Shown here: piece by piece, positions 30,548-45,410 of the stretch
How the letters are laid out: the number at the start of each line of letters is the position of its first letter
Position numbering within the stretch: the first letter of the stretch is position 1
Assembly (NCBI RefSeq): GCF_964355755.1
Contig: NC_092678.1
Location: 9,398,922 to 9,462,921, forward strand
From: Antedon mediterranea
Taxonomy: Eukaryota; Echinodermata; Crinoidea; Comatulida; Antedonidae
Length of the DNA stretch: 64,000 nucleotides
Reading direction: 5' to 3'
Notes under the pieces: generated by a model
What the model was told of the DNA's origin: nothing
The model's database searches: none
The model's input: the letters and a program-made list of their open reading frames with translations, nothing else
Program-made: the position numbers and the translations under genes

Positions 30548-33475
30548 TCTCTCTCTTTCGCTGATCTCTCTCTCGCTGATCTCTCTCTCTCGCTGATCTC
30601 TTTCTCGCTGATCTATCTCTCTCTCGCTGATCTCTCTCTCTCTCTCTCGCTGATCTCTCTCTCGCTGATCTATCTCTCTCGCTTATCTCTCTCTCTCTCT
30701 CTCTCACTGATCTCTCTCTCTCGCTGATCTCTCTCTCGCTGATCTCTCTCTCTCTCTCTCTCTCTCTCTATCGCTGATCTCTCTCTCTCATTGATCTCTC
30801 TTTCTCTCTCTGATCTCTCTCTCGCTGATCTCTCTCTCTCACTGATCTCTCTTGCTGATCTCTCTCTCTTTTGCTGATCTCTCTCTCTCGCTGATCTCTC
30901 TCTCTCACTGATCTCTCTCTCGCTGATCTCTCTCTCTCTCGCTGATCTCTCTCTCTCTCGCTGATCTCTCTCTCTCTCGCTTATCTCTCTCTCTTTCTCT
31001 CGCTGATCTCTCTCTCGCTGATCTCTCTCTTTCGCTGATCCCTCTCTTTCTCGCTGATCTCTCTCTCGCTGATCTCTCTCTCTCGCTGATCTCTATCTCA
31101 CTGATCTCTCTCTCTCGCTGATCTTTATCTCGCTGATCTCTCTCTCTCTCTCGCTGGTCTCTCTCTCTCTCGCTGATCTCTCTCTCGCTGATCTCTCTCT
31201 CTCTCCCCCTCTCTCTCTCGCTGATCTCTCTTTTGCTGGTCTCTCTTTCTCGCTGATCTCTCTCTTTCTAGCTGATTTCTCTCTCGCTGATCTCTATCTC
31301 GCTGATCGATCTCTCTCTCGGTGATCTTTATCTCGCTGATCTCTCTCTCTCGCTGGTCTCTCTCTCTTTCTCGCTGGTCTCTCTCTCTCTCGCTGATCTC
31401 TCTCACTGATCTCTCTTTCTCTCTCTGATCTCTCTCTCGCTGATCTCTCTCTCGCTGATCTCTTTCCTTTTAGCTGATCTCTCTCTCTCTCTCTCTGATC
31501 ACTCTCTCACTGATCTCTCTCTCTTTCTCTCGCTGATCTCTCTATCGCTAATCTCTCTCTCGCTGATCTCTCTCTCTCGCTGATCTCTCTCTCTCACTGA
31601 TCTCTCTCTCGCTGATCTCTCTCTCTCTCTCTGATCTCTCTCTCGCTGATCTCTCTCTTTCGCTGATCCCTCTCTTTCTCGCTGATCTCTCTCTCGCTGA
31701 TCTCTCTCTCTCTCTCTCTCGCTGATCTCTATCTCGCTGATCTCTCTCTCTCTCTCTCGCTGAACTTTATCTCGCTGATCTCTCTCTCTTTCGCTGGTCT
31801 CTCTCTCTCTCTGATCTCTCTCTCGCTGATCTCTCTCTCTCTCTCTCTCTATCTCGCTGATCTCTCTTTCGCTGATCTCTCTATCTCTCGCTGATCTCGC
31901 TCTCGCTGATCTATCTCTCTCGCTGATCTACCTATCTCTCTCTCGCTGATCTATCTCTCTCTCGCTGATCTATCTCTCTCTCTCGCTGATCTATCTCTCA
32001 TTCTTTCGCTGATCTATCTCTCTCTCGCTGTTCTATCTCTCTCTCTCGCTGATCTATCTCTCTCTCGCTGATCTATCTCTCTCTCTCGCTGATCTATCTC
32101 TCTCTCGCTGATCTAACTCTCTCTTTCTGAACTATCTCTCTCTCGCTGATCTATCTCTTTCTCGCTGATCTATCTCTCTCTCGCTGATCTATCTCTCTCT
32201 CGCTGATCTATCTCTCTCTCGCTGATCTATCTCTTTCGCTGATCTATCTATCTCTCGCTGATCTCTCTCTCGCTGATCTATCTCTCTCTCGCTGATCTCT
32301 CTCTCTCTCTCTCGCTGATCTCTCTCTCGCTGATCTATCTCTCTCGCTGATCTCTCTCTCTCTCTCTCACTGATCTCTCTCTCGCTGATCTCTCTCTCGC
32401 TGATCTCTCTCTCTCATTCTCTCTCTCTATCGCTGATCTCTCTCTCTCACTGATCTCTCTTTCTCTCTCTGATCTCTCTCTCGCTGATCTCTCTCTCTCG
32501 CTTATCTCTCTCTCTCGCTGATCTCTCTTGCTGATCTCTCTCTCTCTTGCTGATCTCTCTCTCTCTCGCTGATCTCTCTCTCTCACTGATCTCTCTCTCG
32601 CTGATCTCTCTCTCTCTCTCGCTGATCTCTCTCTCTCTCGCTTATCTCTCTCTCTTTCTCTCGCTGATCTCTCTCTCGCTGATCTCTCTCTTTCGCTGAT
32701 CCCTCTCTTTCTCGCTGATCTCCCTCTCGCTGATCTCTCTCTCTCGCTGATCTCTATCTCGCTGATCTCTCTCTCTCTCGCTGATCTTTATCTCGCTGAT
32801 CTCTCTCTCTCTCTCGCTGGTCTCTCTCTCTCTCTCTCGCTGATCTCTCTCTCGCTGATCTCTCTCTCTCTCCCCCTCTCTCTCTCGCTGATCTCTCTTT
32901 TGCTGGTCTCTCTTTCTCGCTGATCTCTCTCTTTCTAGCTGATCTCTCTCTCGCTGATCTCTATCTCGCTGATCGATCTCTCTCTCGGTGATCTTTATCT
33001 CGCTGATCTCTCTCTCTCGCTGGTCTCTCTCTCTCTCTCGCTGGTCTCTCTCTCTCTCGCTGATCTCTCTCACTGATCTCTCTTTCTCTCTCTGATCTCT
33101 CTCTCGCTGATCTCTCTCTCGCTGATCTCTTTCCTTTTAGCTGATCTCTCTCTCTCTCTCTCTGATCACTCTCTCACTGATCTCTCTCTCTTTCTCTCGC
33201 TGATCTCTCTATCGCTAATCTCTCTCTCGCTGATCTCTCTCTCTCACTGATCTCTCTCTCGCTGATCTCTCTCTCTCTCTGATCTCTCTCTCGCTGATCT
33301 CTCTCTTTCGCTGATCCCTCTCTTTCTCGCTGATCTCTCTCTCGCTGATCTCTCTCTCTCTCTCTCTCTCTCGCTGATCTCTATCTCGCTGATCTCTCTC
33401 TCTCGCTGAACTTTATCTCGCTGATCTCTCTCTCTTTCGCTGGTCTCTCTCTCTCTCTCTGATCTCTCTCTCGCT

Positions 33476-33512
<37 letters not shown>

Positions 33513-36500
33513 TCTCTCTTTCGCTGATCTCTCTATCTCTCGCTGATCTCGCTCTCGCTGATCTATCTCTCTCGCTGATCTACCTATCTCTCTCTCGCTG
33601 ATCTATCTCTCTCTCGCTGATCTATCTCTCTCTCTCGCTGATCTATCTCTCATTCTTTCGCTGATCTATCTCTCTCTCGCTGTTCTATCTCTCTCTCTCG
33701 CTGATCTATCTCTCTCTCGCTGATCTATCTCTCTCTCGCTGATCTATCTCTCTCTCGCTGATCTAACTCTCTCTTTCTGAACTATCTCTCTCTCGCTGAT
33801 CTATCTCTTTCTCGCTGATCTATCTCTCTCTCGCTGATCTATCTCTCTCTCGCTGATCTATCTCTCTCGCTGATCTATCTATCTCTCTTTCTCTCGCGGA
33901 TCTATCTCTCTCTCGCTGATCTATCTATCTCTCTCTCGCTGATCTAACTCTCTCTCTGAACTATCTCTCTCGCTGATCTATCTCTCTCACGCTGATCTAA
34001 CTCTCTCTCTGATCTATCTCTCTCTCTCGCTGATCTATCTCTCTCTTGCTGATCTATCTATCTCTCTCACGCTGATCTATCTCTCTCTCGCTGATCTATC
34101 TATATCTCTCTCGCCGATCTATCTATCTCTCTCTCGCTGATCTATCTCTCTCTCGCTGATCTATATCTCTCTAGCTGATCTATCTCTCTCTCTCGCTGAT
34201 CTATCTGTGTCTCGCTGATCTATGTCTCTCGCTGATCTATATCTCTCTCGCTGATCTATCTCTCTCTCGCTGATCTATCTGTGTCTCGCTGATCTATCTC
34301 TCTCTTGCTGATCTATCTCTCTTTCGCTGACCTATATCGCTCTCACTGATCTATCTCTCTCTCGCTGTTCTATCTCTCTCCCGCTGATCTATCTCTCTCT
34401 CGCTGATCTATCTCTCTCTCGCTGATCTATCTCTCTCGCTGATCTATCTACCTCTCTCTCTCTCTCGCTGATCTATCTCTCTCTCGCTGATCTATCTATC
34501 TCTCTCTCGCTGATCTATCTCTCTCTCTCGCTGATCTATCTATCTCTCTCACGCTGATCTATCTCTCTCTCGCTGATCTATCTATCTCTGTCTCGCTGAT
34601 CTATCTATCTCTCTCTCGCTGATCTATCTATCTCTCTCTCGCTGATCTATCTCTCTCGCTGATCTATCTCTCTCTCGCTGATCTATCTATCTCTCTCACG
34701 CTGATCTATCTCTCTCTCGCTGATCTATCTATCTCTGTCTCGCTGATCTATCTATCTCTCTCTCGCTGATCTATCTATCTCTCTCTCGCTGATCTATCTC
34801 TCTCTCGCTGATCTATCTATCTCTCTCGCTGATCTATCTCTTTCTCGCTGATCTATCTATCTCTCTCTCGCTGATCTATCTATCTCTCTCTCGCTGATCT
34901 ATCTCTCTCTCGCTGATCTATCTCTCTCTCGCTGATTTATCTATCTCTCTCTCGCTGATCTATCTCTCTCTCGCTGATCTATCTCTCTCTCGCTGATCTA
35001 TCTAACTCTCTCGCTGATCTATCTATCTCTCGCTGATCTATATCTCTCTCACTGATCTATCTCTCTCTCGCTTATCTATCTCTGTCTCGCTGATCTATCT
35101 CTCTCTCGCTGATCAATCTCTCTCTCGGTGATCTATCTCTCTCTCGCTGATCTATCTCTCTCTCGCTGATCTATCTCTCTCGCTGATCTATCTATCTCTC
35201 TTTCTTTCGCTGATCTATCTCTCTCTCGCTGATCTTTCTATCTCTCTCTCGCTGATCTAACTCTCTCTCGCTGATCTATCTCTCTCTCTCGCTGATCTAT
35301 CTATCTCTTTTTCTCTCGCTGATCTATCTCTCTCTCGCTGATCTATCTATCTATCTCTCGCTGATCTAACTCTCTCTCTGAACTATCTCTCTCGCTGATC
35401 TATCTCTCTCACGCTGATCTAACTCTCTCTCTGATCTATCTCTCTCTCTCGCTGATCTATCTCTCTCTTGCTGATCTATCTATCTCTCTCACGCTGATCT
35501 ATCTTTCTCTCGCTGATCTATCTCTCTCTCGCTGTTCTATCTCTCTCCCGCTGATCTATCTCTCTCTCGCTGATCTATCTCTCTCTCGCTGATCTATCTC
35601 TCTCGCTGATCTATCTACCTCTCTCTCTCGCTGACCTATCTCTCTCTCTCGCTGATCTATCTATCTCTCTCTCGCTGATCTATCTCTCTCTCGCTGATCT
35701 CTCTATCTCTCTCACGCTGATCTATCTCTCTCTCGCTGATATATCTATCTCTGTCTCGCTGATCTATCTATCTCTCTCTTGCTGATCTATCTATCTCTCT
35801 CTCGCTGATCTATCTCTCTCTCGCTGATCTATCTCTCTCTCGCTGATCTATCTATCTCTCTCACGCTGATCTATCTCTCTCTCGCTGATATATCTATTTC
35901 TGTCTCGCTGATCTATCTATCTCTCTCTTGCTGATCTATCTATCTCTCTCTCGCTGATCTATCTCTCTCTCGCTGATCTATCTCTCTCTCGCTGATCTAT
36001 CTATCTCTCTCACGCTGATCTATCTCTCTCTCGCTGATCTATCTATCTCTGTCTCGCTGATCTATCTATCTCTCTCTCGCTGATCTATCTATCTCTCTCT
36101 CGCTGATCTATCTATCTCTCTCTCGCTGATCTATCTCTCTCTCTCTCTCTGATCTATCTCTCTCTCGCTGATCTATCTCTCTCTCTCGCTGATCTATCTA
36201 TCTCTCTCGCTGATCTATCTCTTTCTCGCTGATCTATCTATCTCTCTCTCGCTGATCTATCTATCTCTCTCTCGCTGATCTATCTCTCTCTCGCTGATCT
36301 ATCTCTCTCTCGCTGATTTATCTATCTCTCTCTCGCTGATCTATCTCTCTCTCGCTGATCTATCTCTCTCTCGCTGATCTATCTAACTCTCTCGCTGATC
36401 TATCTATCTCTCGCTGATCTATATCTCTCTCACTGATCTATCTCTCTCTCGCTTTTCTATCTCTGTCTCGCTGATCTATCTCTCTCTCGCTGATCAATCT

Positions 36501-39500
36501 CTCTCTCGGTGATCTATCTCTCTCTCGCTGATCTATCTCTCTCTCGCTGATCTATCTCTCTCGCTGATCTATCTATCTCTCTTTCTTTCGCTGATCTATC
36601 TCTCTCTCGCTGATCTATCTATCTCTCTCTCGCTGATCTAACTCTCTCTCGCTGATCTATCTCTCTCTCTCGCTGATCTATCTATCTCTTTTTCTCTCGC
36701 TGATCTATCTCTCTCTCGCTGATCTATCTATCTCTCTCTCGCTGATCTAACTCTCTCTCTGAACTATCTCTCTCGCTGATCTATCTCTCTCACGCTGATC
36801 TAACTCTCTCTCTGATCTATCTCTCTCTCTCGCTGATCTATCTCTCTCTTGCTGATCTATCTATCTCTCTCACGCTGATCTATCTTTCTCTCGCTGATCT
36901 ATCTCTCTCTCGCTGTTCTATCTCTCTCCCGCTGATCTATCTCTCTCTCGCTGATCTATCTCTCTCTCGCTGATCTATCTCTCTCGCTGATCTATCTACC
37001 TCTCTCTCTCGCTGACCTATCTCTCTCTCTCGCTGATCTATCTATCTCTCTCTCGCTGATCTATCTCTCTCTCGCTGATCTATCTATCTCTCTCACGCTG
37101 ATCTATCTCTCTCTCGCTGATATATCTATCTCTGTCTCGCTGATCTATCTATCTCTCTCTTGCTGATCTATCTATCTCTCTCTCGCTGATCTATCTCTCT
37201 CTCGCTGATCTATCTCTCTCTCGCTGATCTATCTATCTCTCTCACGCTGATCTATCTCTCTCTCGCTGATATATCTATTTCTGTCTCGCTGATCTATCTA
37301 TCTCTCTCTTGCTGATCTATCTATCTCTCTCTCGCTGATCTATCTCTCTCTCGCTGATCTATCTCTCTCTCGCTGATCTATCTATCTCTCTCACGCTGAT
37401 CTATCTCTCTCTCGCTGATCTATCTATCTCTGTCTCACTGATCTATCTATCTCTCTCTCGCTGATCTATCTATCTCTCTCTCGCTGATCTATCTATCTCT
37501 CTCTCGCTGATCTATCTCTCTCTCTCTCTCTCTGATCTATCTCTCTCTCGCTGATCTATCTCTCTCTCGCTGATCTATATGTGTCTCGCTGATCTATCTC
37601 TTTCTCGCTTATCTATCTCTCTCTCGCTGATCTATCTATATCTCTCTCGCTGATCTATCTCCTTCTCGCTGATCTATCTATATCTCTCTCGCTGATCTAT
37701 CTCTCTCTCGCTGATCTATCTATCTCTCTCGCTGATCTATCTATCTCTCGCTGATCTATCTCTCTCTCGCTGATCTATATCTCTCGCTGATCTAATTATC
37801 TCTCTCTATCGCTGATCTATCTCTCTATCGCTGATCTATCTCTCTCTCGCTGATCTATCTCTATCTCGCTGATCTATCTATCTCTCTCTCGCTGATCTAT
37901 CTATCTCTCTCTCGCTGATCTATCTCTCTCGCTGATCTACCTATCTCTCTCTCGCTGATCTATATCTCTCGCTGATCTAATTATCTCTCTCTCTCGCTGA
38001 TCTATCTCTCTATCGCTGATCTATCTCTCTCTCGCTGATCTATCTCTATCTCGCTGATCTATCTATCTCTCTCTCGCTGATCTATCTATCTCTCTCTCGC
38101 TGATCTATCTCTCTCGCTGATCTACCTATCTCTCTCTCGCTGATCTATCTCTCTCTCTTTCGCTGATCTCTCTCTCTCTCGCTGATCTATCTCTCATTCT
38201 TTCGCTGATCTATCTCTCTCTCGCTGTTCTATCTCTCTCTCTCTCGCTGATTTATCTCTCTCTCGCTGATCTATCTCTCTCTCTCGCTGATCTATCTCTC
38301 TCTCGCTGATCTAACTCTCTCTCTCTGAACTATCTCTCTCTCGCTGATCTATCTCTTTCTCGCTGATCTATCTCTCTCTCGCTGATCTATCTCTCTCCCG
38401 CTGATCTATCTCTCTCTCGCTGATCTATCTCTCTCTCGCTGATCTATCTCTCTCGCTGATCTATCTATCTCTTTTTCTCTCGCTGATCTATCTCTCTCTC
38501 GCTGATCTATCTATCTCTCTCTCGCTGATCTAACTCTCTCTCTGAACTATCTCTCTCGCTGATCTATCTCTCTCACGCTGATCTAACTCTCTCTCTGATC
38601 TATCTCTCTCTCTTTCGCTGATCTATCTCTCTCTTGCTGATCTATCTATCTCTCTCACGCTGATCTATCTCTCTCTCGCTGATCTATCTATATCTCTCTC
38701 GCTGATCTATCTATCTCTCTCTCTCGCTGATCTATCTCTCTTTCTCGCTGATCTATATCTCTCTAGCTGATCTATCTCTCTCTCTCACTGATCTATCTGT
38801 GTCTCGCTGATCTATCTCTCTCGCTGATCTATATCTCTCTCGCTGATCTATATCTCTCGCTGATCTATCTGTGTCTCGCTGATCTATCTCTCTCTTGCTG
38901 ATCTATCTCTCTTTCGCTGATCTATATCTCTCTCACTGATCTATCTCTCTCTCGCTGTTCTATCTCTCTCCCGCTGATCTATCTCTCTCGCTGATCTATC
39001 TCTCTCTCGCTGATCTATCTCTCTCGCTGATCTATCTACCTCTCTCTCTCTTTCTCGCTGATCTATCCCTCTCTCGCTGATCTATCTCTCTCGCTGATCT
39101 ATCTATCTCTCTTTCTCTCGCTGATCTATCTCTCTCTCGCTGATCTATCTATCTCTCTCTCGCTGATCTAACTCTCTCTCTGAACTATCTCTCTCGCTGA
39201 TCTATCTCTCTCTCTCGCTGATCTATCTGTGTCTCGCTGATCTATCTCTCTCGCTGATCTATATCTCTATCGCTGATCTATCTCTCTTTCGCTGATCTAT
39301 CTGTGTCTCGCTGATCTATCTCTCTCTTGCTGATCTATCTCTCTTTCGCTGATCTATATCTCTCTCACTGATCTTTCTCTCTCTCGCTGTTCTATCTCTC
39401 TCCCGCTGATCTATCTCTCTCTCGCTGATCTATCTCTCTCTCGCTGATCTATCTCTCTCGCTGATCTATCTACCTCTCTCTCTCTCTCGCTGATCTATCT

Positions 39501-42500
39501 CTCTCTCGCTGATCTATCTATCTCTCTCTCGCTGATCTATCTATCTCTCTCATGCTGATCTATCTCTCTCTTGCTGATCTATCTATCTCTGTCTCGCTGA
39601 TCTATCTATCTCTCTCTGGCTGATCTATCTATCTCTCTCTCGCTGATCTATCTCTCTCTTGCTGATCTATATCTCTCTCGCTGATCTATCTATCTTTCTC
39701 ACGCTGATCTATCTCTCTCTCGCTGATCTATCTATCTCTGTCTCTCTGATCTATCTATCTCTCTCTCGCTGATCTATCTATCTCTCTCTCGCTGATCTAT
39801 CTCTCTCTCGCTGATCTATCTATCTCTCTCGCTGATATATCTCTCTCTCGCTGATCTATCTATCTCTCTCTCGCTGATCTATCTCTCTCTTGCTGATCTA
39901 TCTCTCTCTCGCTGATTTATCTATATCTCTCTCGCTGATCTATCTCTCTCTCGCTGATCTATCTCTCTCTCGCTGATCTATCTATCTCTCTCGCTGATCT
40001 ATCTATCTCTCGCTGATCTATATCTCTCTCACTGATCTATCTCTCTCTCTCGCTGATCTATCTCTCTCTCGCTGATCTATCTCTCTCTCGCTGATCAATC
40101 TTTCTCTCGGTGATCTATCTCTCTCTCGTTGATCAATCTCTCTCTCTCTCGCTGATCTATCTCTCATTCTTTCGCTGATCTATCTCTCTCTCGCTGTTCT
40201 ATCTCTCTCTCTCGCTGATCTATCTCTCTCTCGCTGATCTATCTCTCTTTCTCGCTGATCTATCTCTCTCTCGCTGATCTAACTCTCTCTCTCTGAACTA
40301 TCTCTCTCTCGCTGATCTATCTCTTTCTCGCTGATCTATCTCTCTCTCGCTGATCTATCTCTCTCCCGCTGATCTATCTCTCTCTCGCTGATCTATCTCT
40401 CTCTCGCTGATCTATCTCTCGCTGATCTATCTATCTCTCTTTCTCTCGCTGATCTATCTCTCTCTCGCTGATCTATCTATCTCTCTCTCGCTGATCTAAC
40501 TCTCTCTCTGAACTATCTCTCTCGCTGATCTATCTCTCTCACGCTGATCTAACTCTCTCTCTGATCTATCTCTCTCTCTCGCTGATCTATCTCTCTCTTG
40601 CTGATCTATCTATCTCTCTCACGCTGATCTATCTCTCTCTTGCTGATCTATCTATATCTCTCTCGCTGATCTATCTATCTCTCTCTCTCGCTGATCTATC
40701 TCTCTCTCGCTGATCTATATCTCTCTAGCTGATCTATCTCTCTCTCTCGCTGATCTATCTGTGTCTCGCTGATCTATCTCTCTCGCTGATCTATATCTTT
40801 CTCGCTGATCTATCTCTCTCTCGCTGATCTATCTGTGTCTCGCTGATCTATTTCTCTCTTGCTGATCTATCTCTCTTTCGCTGATCTATATCTCTCTCAC
40901 TGATCTATCTCTCTCTCGCTGTTCTATCTCTCTCCCGCTGATCTATCTCTCTCTCGCTGATCTATCTCTCTCTCGCTGATCTATCTCTCTCGCTGATCTA
41001 TCTACCTCTCTCTCTCTCTCGCTGATCTATCTCTCTCTCGCTGATCTATCTATCTCTCTCTCGCTGATCTATCTATCTCTCTCTCGCTGATCTATCTATC
41101 TCTGTCTCGCTGATCTATCTATCTCTCTCTTGCTGATCTATCTATCTCTCTCTCGCTGATCTATCTCTCTCTCGCTGATCTATCTATCTATCTTTCTCAC
41201 CCTGATCTATCTCTCTCTCGCTGATCTATCTATCTCTGTCTCGCTGATCTATCTATCTCTCTCTCGCTGATCTATCTATCTCTCTCTCGCTGATCTATCT
41301 CTCTCTCGCTGATCTATCTATCTCTCTCGCTGATCTATCTCTCTCTCGCTGATCTATCTATCTCTATCTCGCTGATCTATCTCTCTCTCGCTGATTTATC
41401 TATCTCTCTCTCGCTGATCTATCTCTCTCTCGCTGATCTATCTATCTCTCTCGCTGATCTATCTATCTCTCGCTGATCTATATCTCTCTCACTGATCTAT
41501 CTCTCTCTCGCTGATCTATCTCTCTCTCGCTGATCTATCTCTCTCTCGCTGATCAATCTCTCTCTCGGTGATCTATCTCTCTCTCGTTGATCAATCTCCC
41601 TCTCTCGCTGATCAATCTCTCTCTCTCTCACTGATCTATCTATCTCTCGCTGATCTTTATCTCGCTGATCTCTCTCTCTCGCTGGTCTCTCTCTCTCTCG
41701 CTGATCTCTCTCTCGCTGATCTCTCTCTCTCTCTCTCTCGCTGATCTCTCTTTCGCTGATCTCTCTATCTCTCGCTGATCTCTCTCTCTCTTTGATCTTT
41801 CTTTCTCTCACTGATCTATCTCTCTCTCGCGGATCTATATCTCTCTCACTGATCTATCTCTCTCTCGCTGATCTATCTATCTCTCTCTCGCTGATCTATC
41901 TCTCTCTCGCTGATTTATCTCTCTCTCGCTGATCTATCTATCTCTCTCGCTGATCTATCTCTCTCTCGCTGATCTATCTATCTCTCTCTCGCTGATCTAT
42001 CTCTCTCTCGCTGATCGATCTATCTATCTCTCTCTCGCTGATCTATATATCTCTCTCTCGCTTATCTATCTCTCTTTCGCTGATCTATCTCCCTCTCGCT
42101 GATCTATCTCTCTCTCGCTGATCTATCTATCTCTCTCTCGATGATCTATCTCTCTCGCTGATCTTTCTCTCGCTGATCTCTCTCTCTCTCTCTCTCTCTC
42201 GCTGATCTCTCTTTCGCTGATCTCTCTCTCTCTTTGATCTCTCTCTCTCTCTCTCACTGATCTATCTCTCTCTCGCTGATCTATATCTCTGTCATTGATC
42301 TATCTCTCTCTCGCTGATCTATCTATCTCTCTCTCGCTGATCTATCTCTCTCTCGCTGATTTATCTCTCTCTCGCTGATCTATCTATCTCTCTCGCTGAT
42401 CTATCTCTCTCTCGCTGATCTATCTATCTCTCTCTCGCTGATCTATCTCTCTCTCGCTGATCGATCTATCTATCTCTCTCTCGCTGATCTATATATCTCT

Positions 42501-44277
42501 CTCTCATTGATCTATCTCTCTCTCGCTGATCTATCTATCTCTCTCTCGCTGATCTATCTCTCTCTCGCTGATTTATCTCTCTCTCTCGCTGATCTATCTA
42601 TCTCTCTCGCTGATCTATCTCTCTCTCGCTGATCTATCTATCTCTCTCTCGCTGATCTATCTCTCTCTCGCTGATCGATCTATCTATCTCTCTCTCGCTG
42701 ATCTATATATCTCTCTCTCGCTGATCTATCTCTCTTTCGCTGATCTATCTCCCTCTCGCTGATCTATCTCTCTCGCTGATCTATCTATCTCTCTCTCGAT
42801 GATCTATCTCTCTCTCACTGATCTATCTCTCTCTCGCTGATCTATCTCTCTCTCGCTGATCTATCCCTTTCTCGCTGATCTATCCCTCCCTCGCTGATCT
42901 ATCTCTATCTCGCTGATCTATCCCTCTCTCACTGATCTATCTCTCTCTCGCTGATCTATCCCTCTCTCGCTGATCTATCCCTCTATCGCTGATCTATCTC
43001 TCTCTCGCTGATCTATCGCTCTCACGCTGATCTATCTCTCTCTCGCTGATCTATCGCTCTCTCGCTGATCTATCTCTCTCTCGCTGATCTATCTATCTCT
43101 CTCTCGCTGATCTCTCTCTTTCTCTCTCGCTGATCTATCTCTCTCTCGCTGATCTATCGCTCTCTCGCTGATCTATCTCTCTCTCGCTGATCTATCTATC
43201 TCTCTCTCGCTGATCTCTCTCTTTCTCTCTCGCTGATCTATCTCTCTCGCTGATCTATCTATCTCTCTCTCGATGATCTATCTCTCTCTCACTGATCTAT
43301 CTCTCTCTCGCTGATCTATCTCTCTCTCGCTGATCTATCCCTTTCTCGCTGATCTATCCCTCCCTCGCTGATCTATCTCTATCTCGCTGATCTATCCCTC
43401 TCTCACTGATCTATCTCTCTCTCGCTGATCTATCCCTCTCTCGCTCATCTATCCCTCTATCGCTGATCTATCTCTCTCTCGCTGATCTATCGCTCTCACG
43501 CTGATCTATCTCTCTCTCGCTGATCTATCGCTCTCTCGCTGATCTATCTCTCTCTCGCTGATCTATCTATCTCTCTCTCGCTGATCTCTCTCTTTCTCTC
43601 TCGCTGATCTATCTCTCACTCGCTGATCTATCGCTCTCTCGCTGATCTATCTCTCTCTCGCTGATCTATCTATCTCTCTCTCGCTGATCTCTCTCTTTCT
43701 CTCTCGCTGATCTATCTCTCTCTCACTGATCTATCTATCTCTCTCTCGCTGATCTATCTCTCTCTCTCGCTGATCTATCTATCTCTCTCTCGCTGATCTA
43801 TCTCTCTCTCGCTGATCGATCTATCTATCTATCTCGCTCTTGCTGATCTATCTATCTATCTCTCTCTCGCAGATCTATCTCTCTCTCTCGCTTATCTATC
43901 TATCTCTCTCTCGCTGATCCATCTATATTTCTCTCGCTGATCTATCTCTCTCTCGCTGATCTATCTATCTCTCTCGCTGATCTATCTATCTCTCTCTCGC
44001 TGATCTATCTATCTCTCTCTCGCTGATTTATCTCTCTCTCGCTGATCTATCTATTTCTCTCTCACTGATCTATCTCTCTCTCTCGCTGATCTATCTATCT
44101 CGCTGATCTATCTCTCTCTTGCTGATCTATCTCTCACTCTCTCGCTGATCTATCTCTTTCTCGCTGATCTATCTCTCTCTCGCTGATCTATCTCTCTCTC
44201 GCTGATATCTCTCTCTCTCTCTCTCGCTGATCTATATCTCTCTCGCTGATCTATCTCTCTCTCGCTGATCTATCTCT
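30250..44277 (+). repeat. TC-rich array C2: (TC)nGCTGATC(TATC)m, 14 kb
   Basis: Several hundred units with the CGCTGATC core. The left part (to about 31,900) is dominated by GATCTCTC units and pure (TC)n such as 30,477-30,541. The rest is dominated by GATCTATC. It is built of larger duplications: about 1.65 kb (30,710-32,230 matched at 32,350-33,870) and about 1.4 kb units in 33,950-38,200 (marker CTGAACTATCTC near 33,957, 35,380, 36,763, 38,546, 40,507). Arg/Glu/Ser repeat frames on the minus strand are not genes. Confidence 0.97.
30710..33870 (+). repeat. ~1.65-kb duplicated block in array C2
   Basis: Rare variants recur in the same order: CCCTCTCTTTCTCG at 31,040 and 32,701; TTCTAGCTGAT near 31,268 and 32,934; CGATCTCTCTCTCGGTGATC near 31,303 and 32,973; CATTCTTTCGCTG near 31,999 and 33,650. 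Spacing is 1,647-1,668 bp, so small indels in (TC)n have accumulated. Confidence 0.85.
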
Positions 44278-45213
44278 AATTTTTGAATTTAAAAAAGTGG
44301 AAATTTTAGTCATTTTTGGAAAAAATTCCTATGGTCCCCCAAGGGAAATTTTCGCAAAAATGGCCAAATTTTAACCCTTTTATTTTTTGACATAACTAGT
44401 TACTATGGCTCAATAAGATGATGTTAGCACAATATATTTGTAAAAAGGGCAATATTATAGCATAATTATTGAATTTTAAAAAGTGGTGTCTCTATAAGAT
44501 GATGTTAACACAATATATTTGCATAAATGCCAATATTATAGCATAATTATTGAATATTAAAAAGTGGAGATTTTGGCAATTTTTCGAAAAAATTCCTATG
44601 GTCTCCATTAGGGAAATTTTCAAAAATGTCCAAATTTTGGTCCTTTTATTTTTTGAATAACTAGTTACTATGGCTCTATAAGATGATGTTAACACAATAT
44701 ATGTGCATAAATGGCAATATTATATTCTAATTATTGAATTTAAAAAATTTGAAATTTTGGCCATTTTTCGAAAAATGTCTATAGTCCCCCGCAGGGAAAC
44801 TTTCGCAAAAATTGCCAAATTTCAAACGTTTTATTTTTTGTCATAACTAGTTACTATGGCTCTATAAGATGATGTTAGCTCAATATATTTGCATAAATGG
44901 CAATATTATAGCATAATTTTTTAATTTTAAACAATGGAAATTTTGACGATTTTTCGAGAAAAAAAATCCTATGGTCCCCCGCAGGGAAATTGTTCGAAAA
45001 ATGGCCAAATTTTGACCTTTTATTTCTTGAAATAACTAGTTAGTATGGCTCTATAAGATGATGTTAACACAATATATGCCCATAAATGGCAATATTATAG
45101 CCTAATTATAGAATTTTGAAAATTGGAAATTTTTGCCATTTTTCGAAAAAATTCCTATGGTCCCCCGCAGGGATATTTTCGCAAAAAAATTGCCAAACTT
45201 CAAACCTTTTATT

Positions 45214-45410
45214 AGTCGCGTGGACGCGACTCTACCGTTCACTATGTCGGTCAGTCTGTCGGTCTGTCTGTCGGTCCGGTATCACTTTGCGTTTTATCGC
45301 TTTTCTGTACTTTTTGAACTGTTTTGATGTACAGAAAAGTTTTCAAGTACATTACTTTTTGAAAGTTCATTTCTTTCTTAGAGCACGCAACTTATTGTTG
45401 TTGGCCTTGT
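45214..45410. repeat. Hairpin module, intact copy
   Basis: Palindrome AGTCGCGTGGACGCGACT (perfect 8-bp arms) at 45214-45231, then a TCTGTCGG microsatellite, then the hairpin CTTTTCTGTAC (45300-45310) / GTACAGAAAAG (45329-45339), then GAGCACGCAACTTATTG. Confidence 0.75.
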
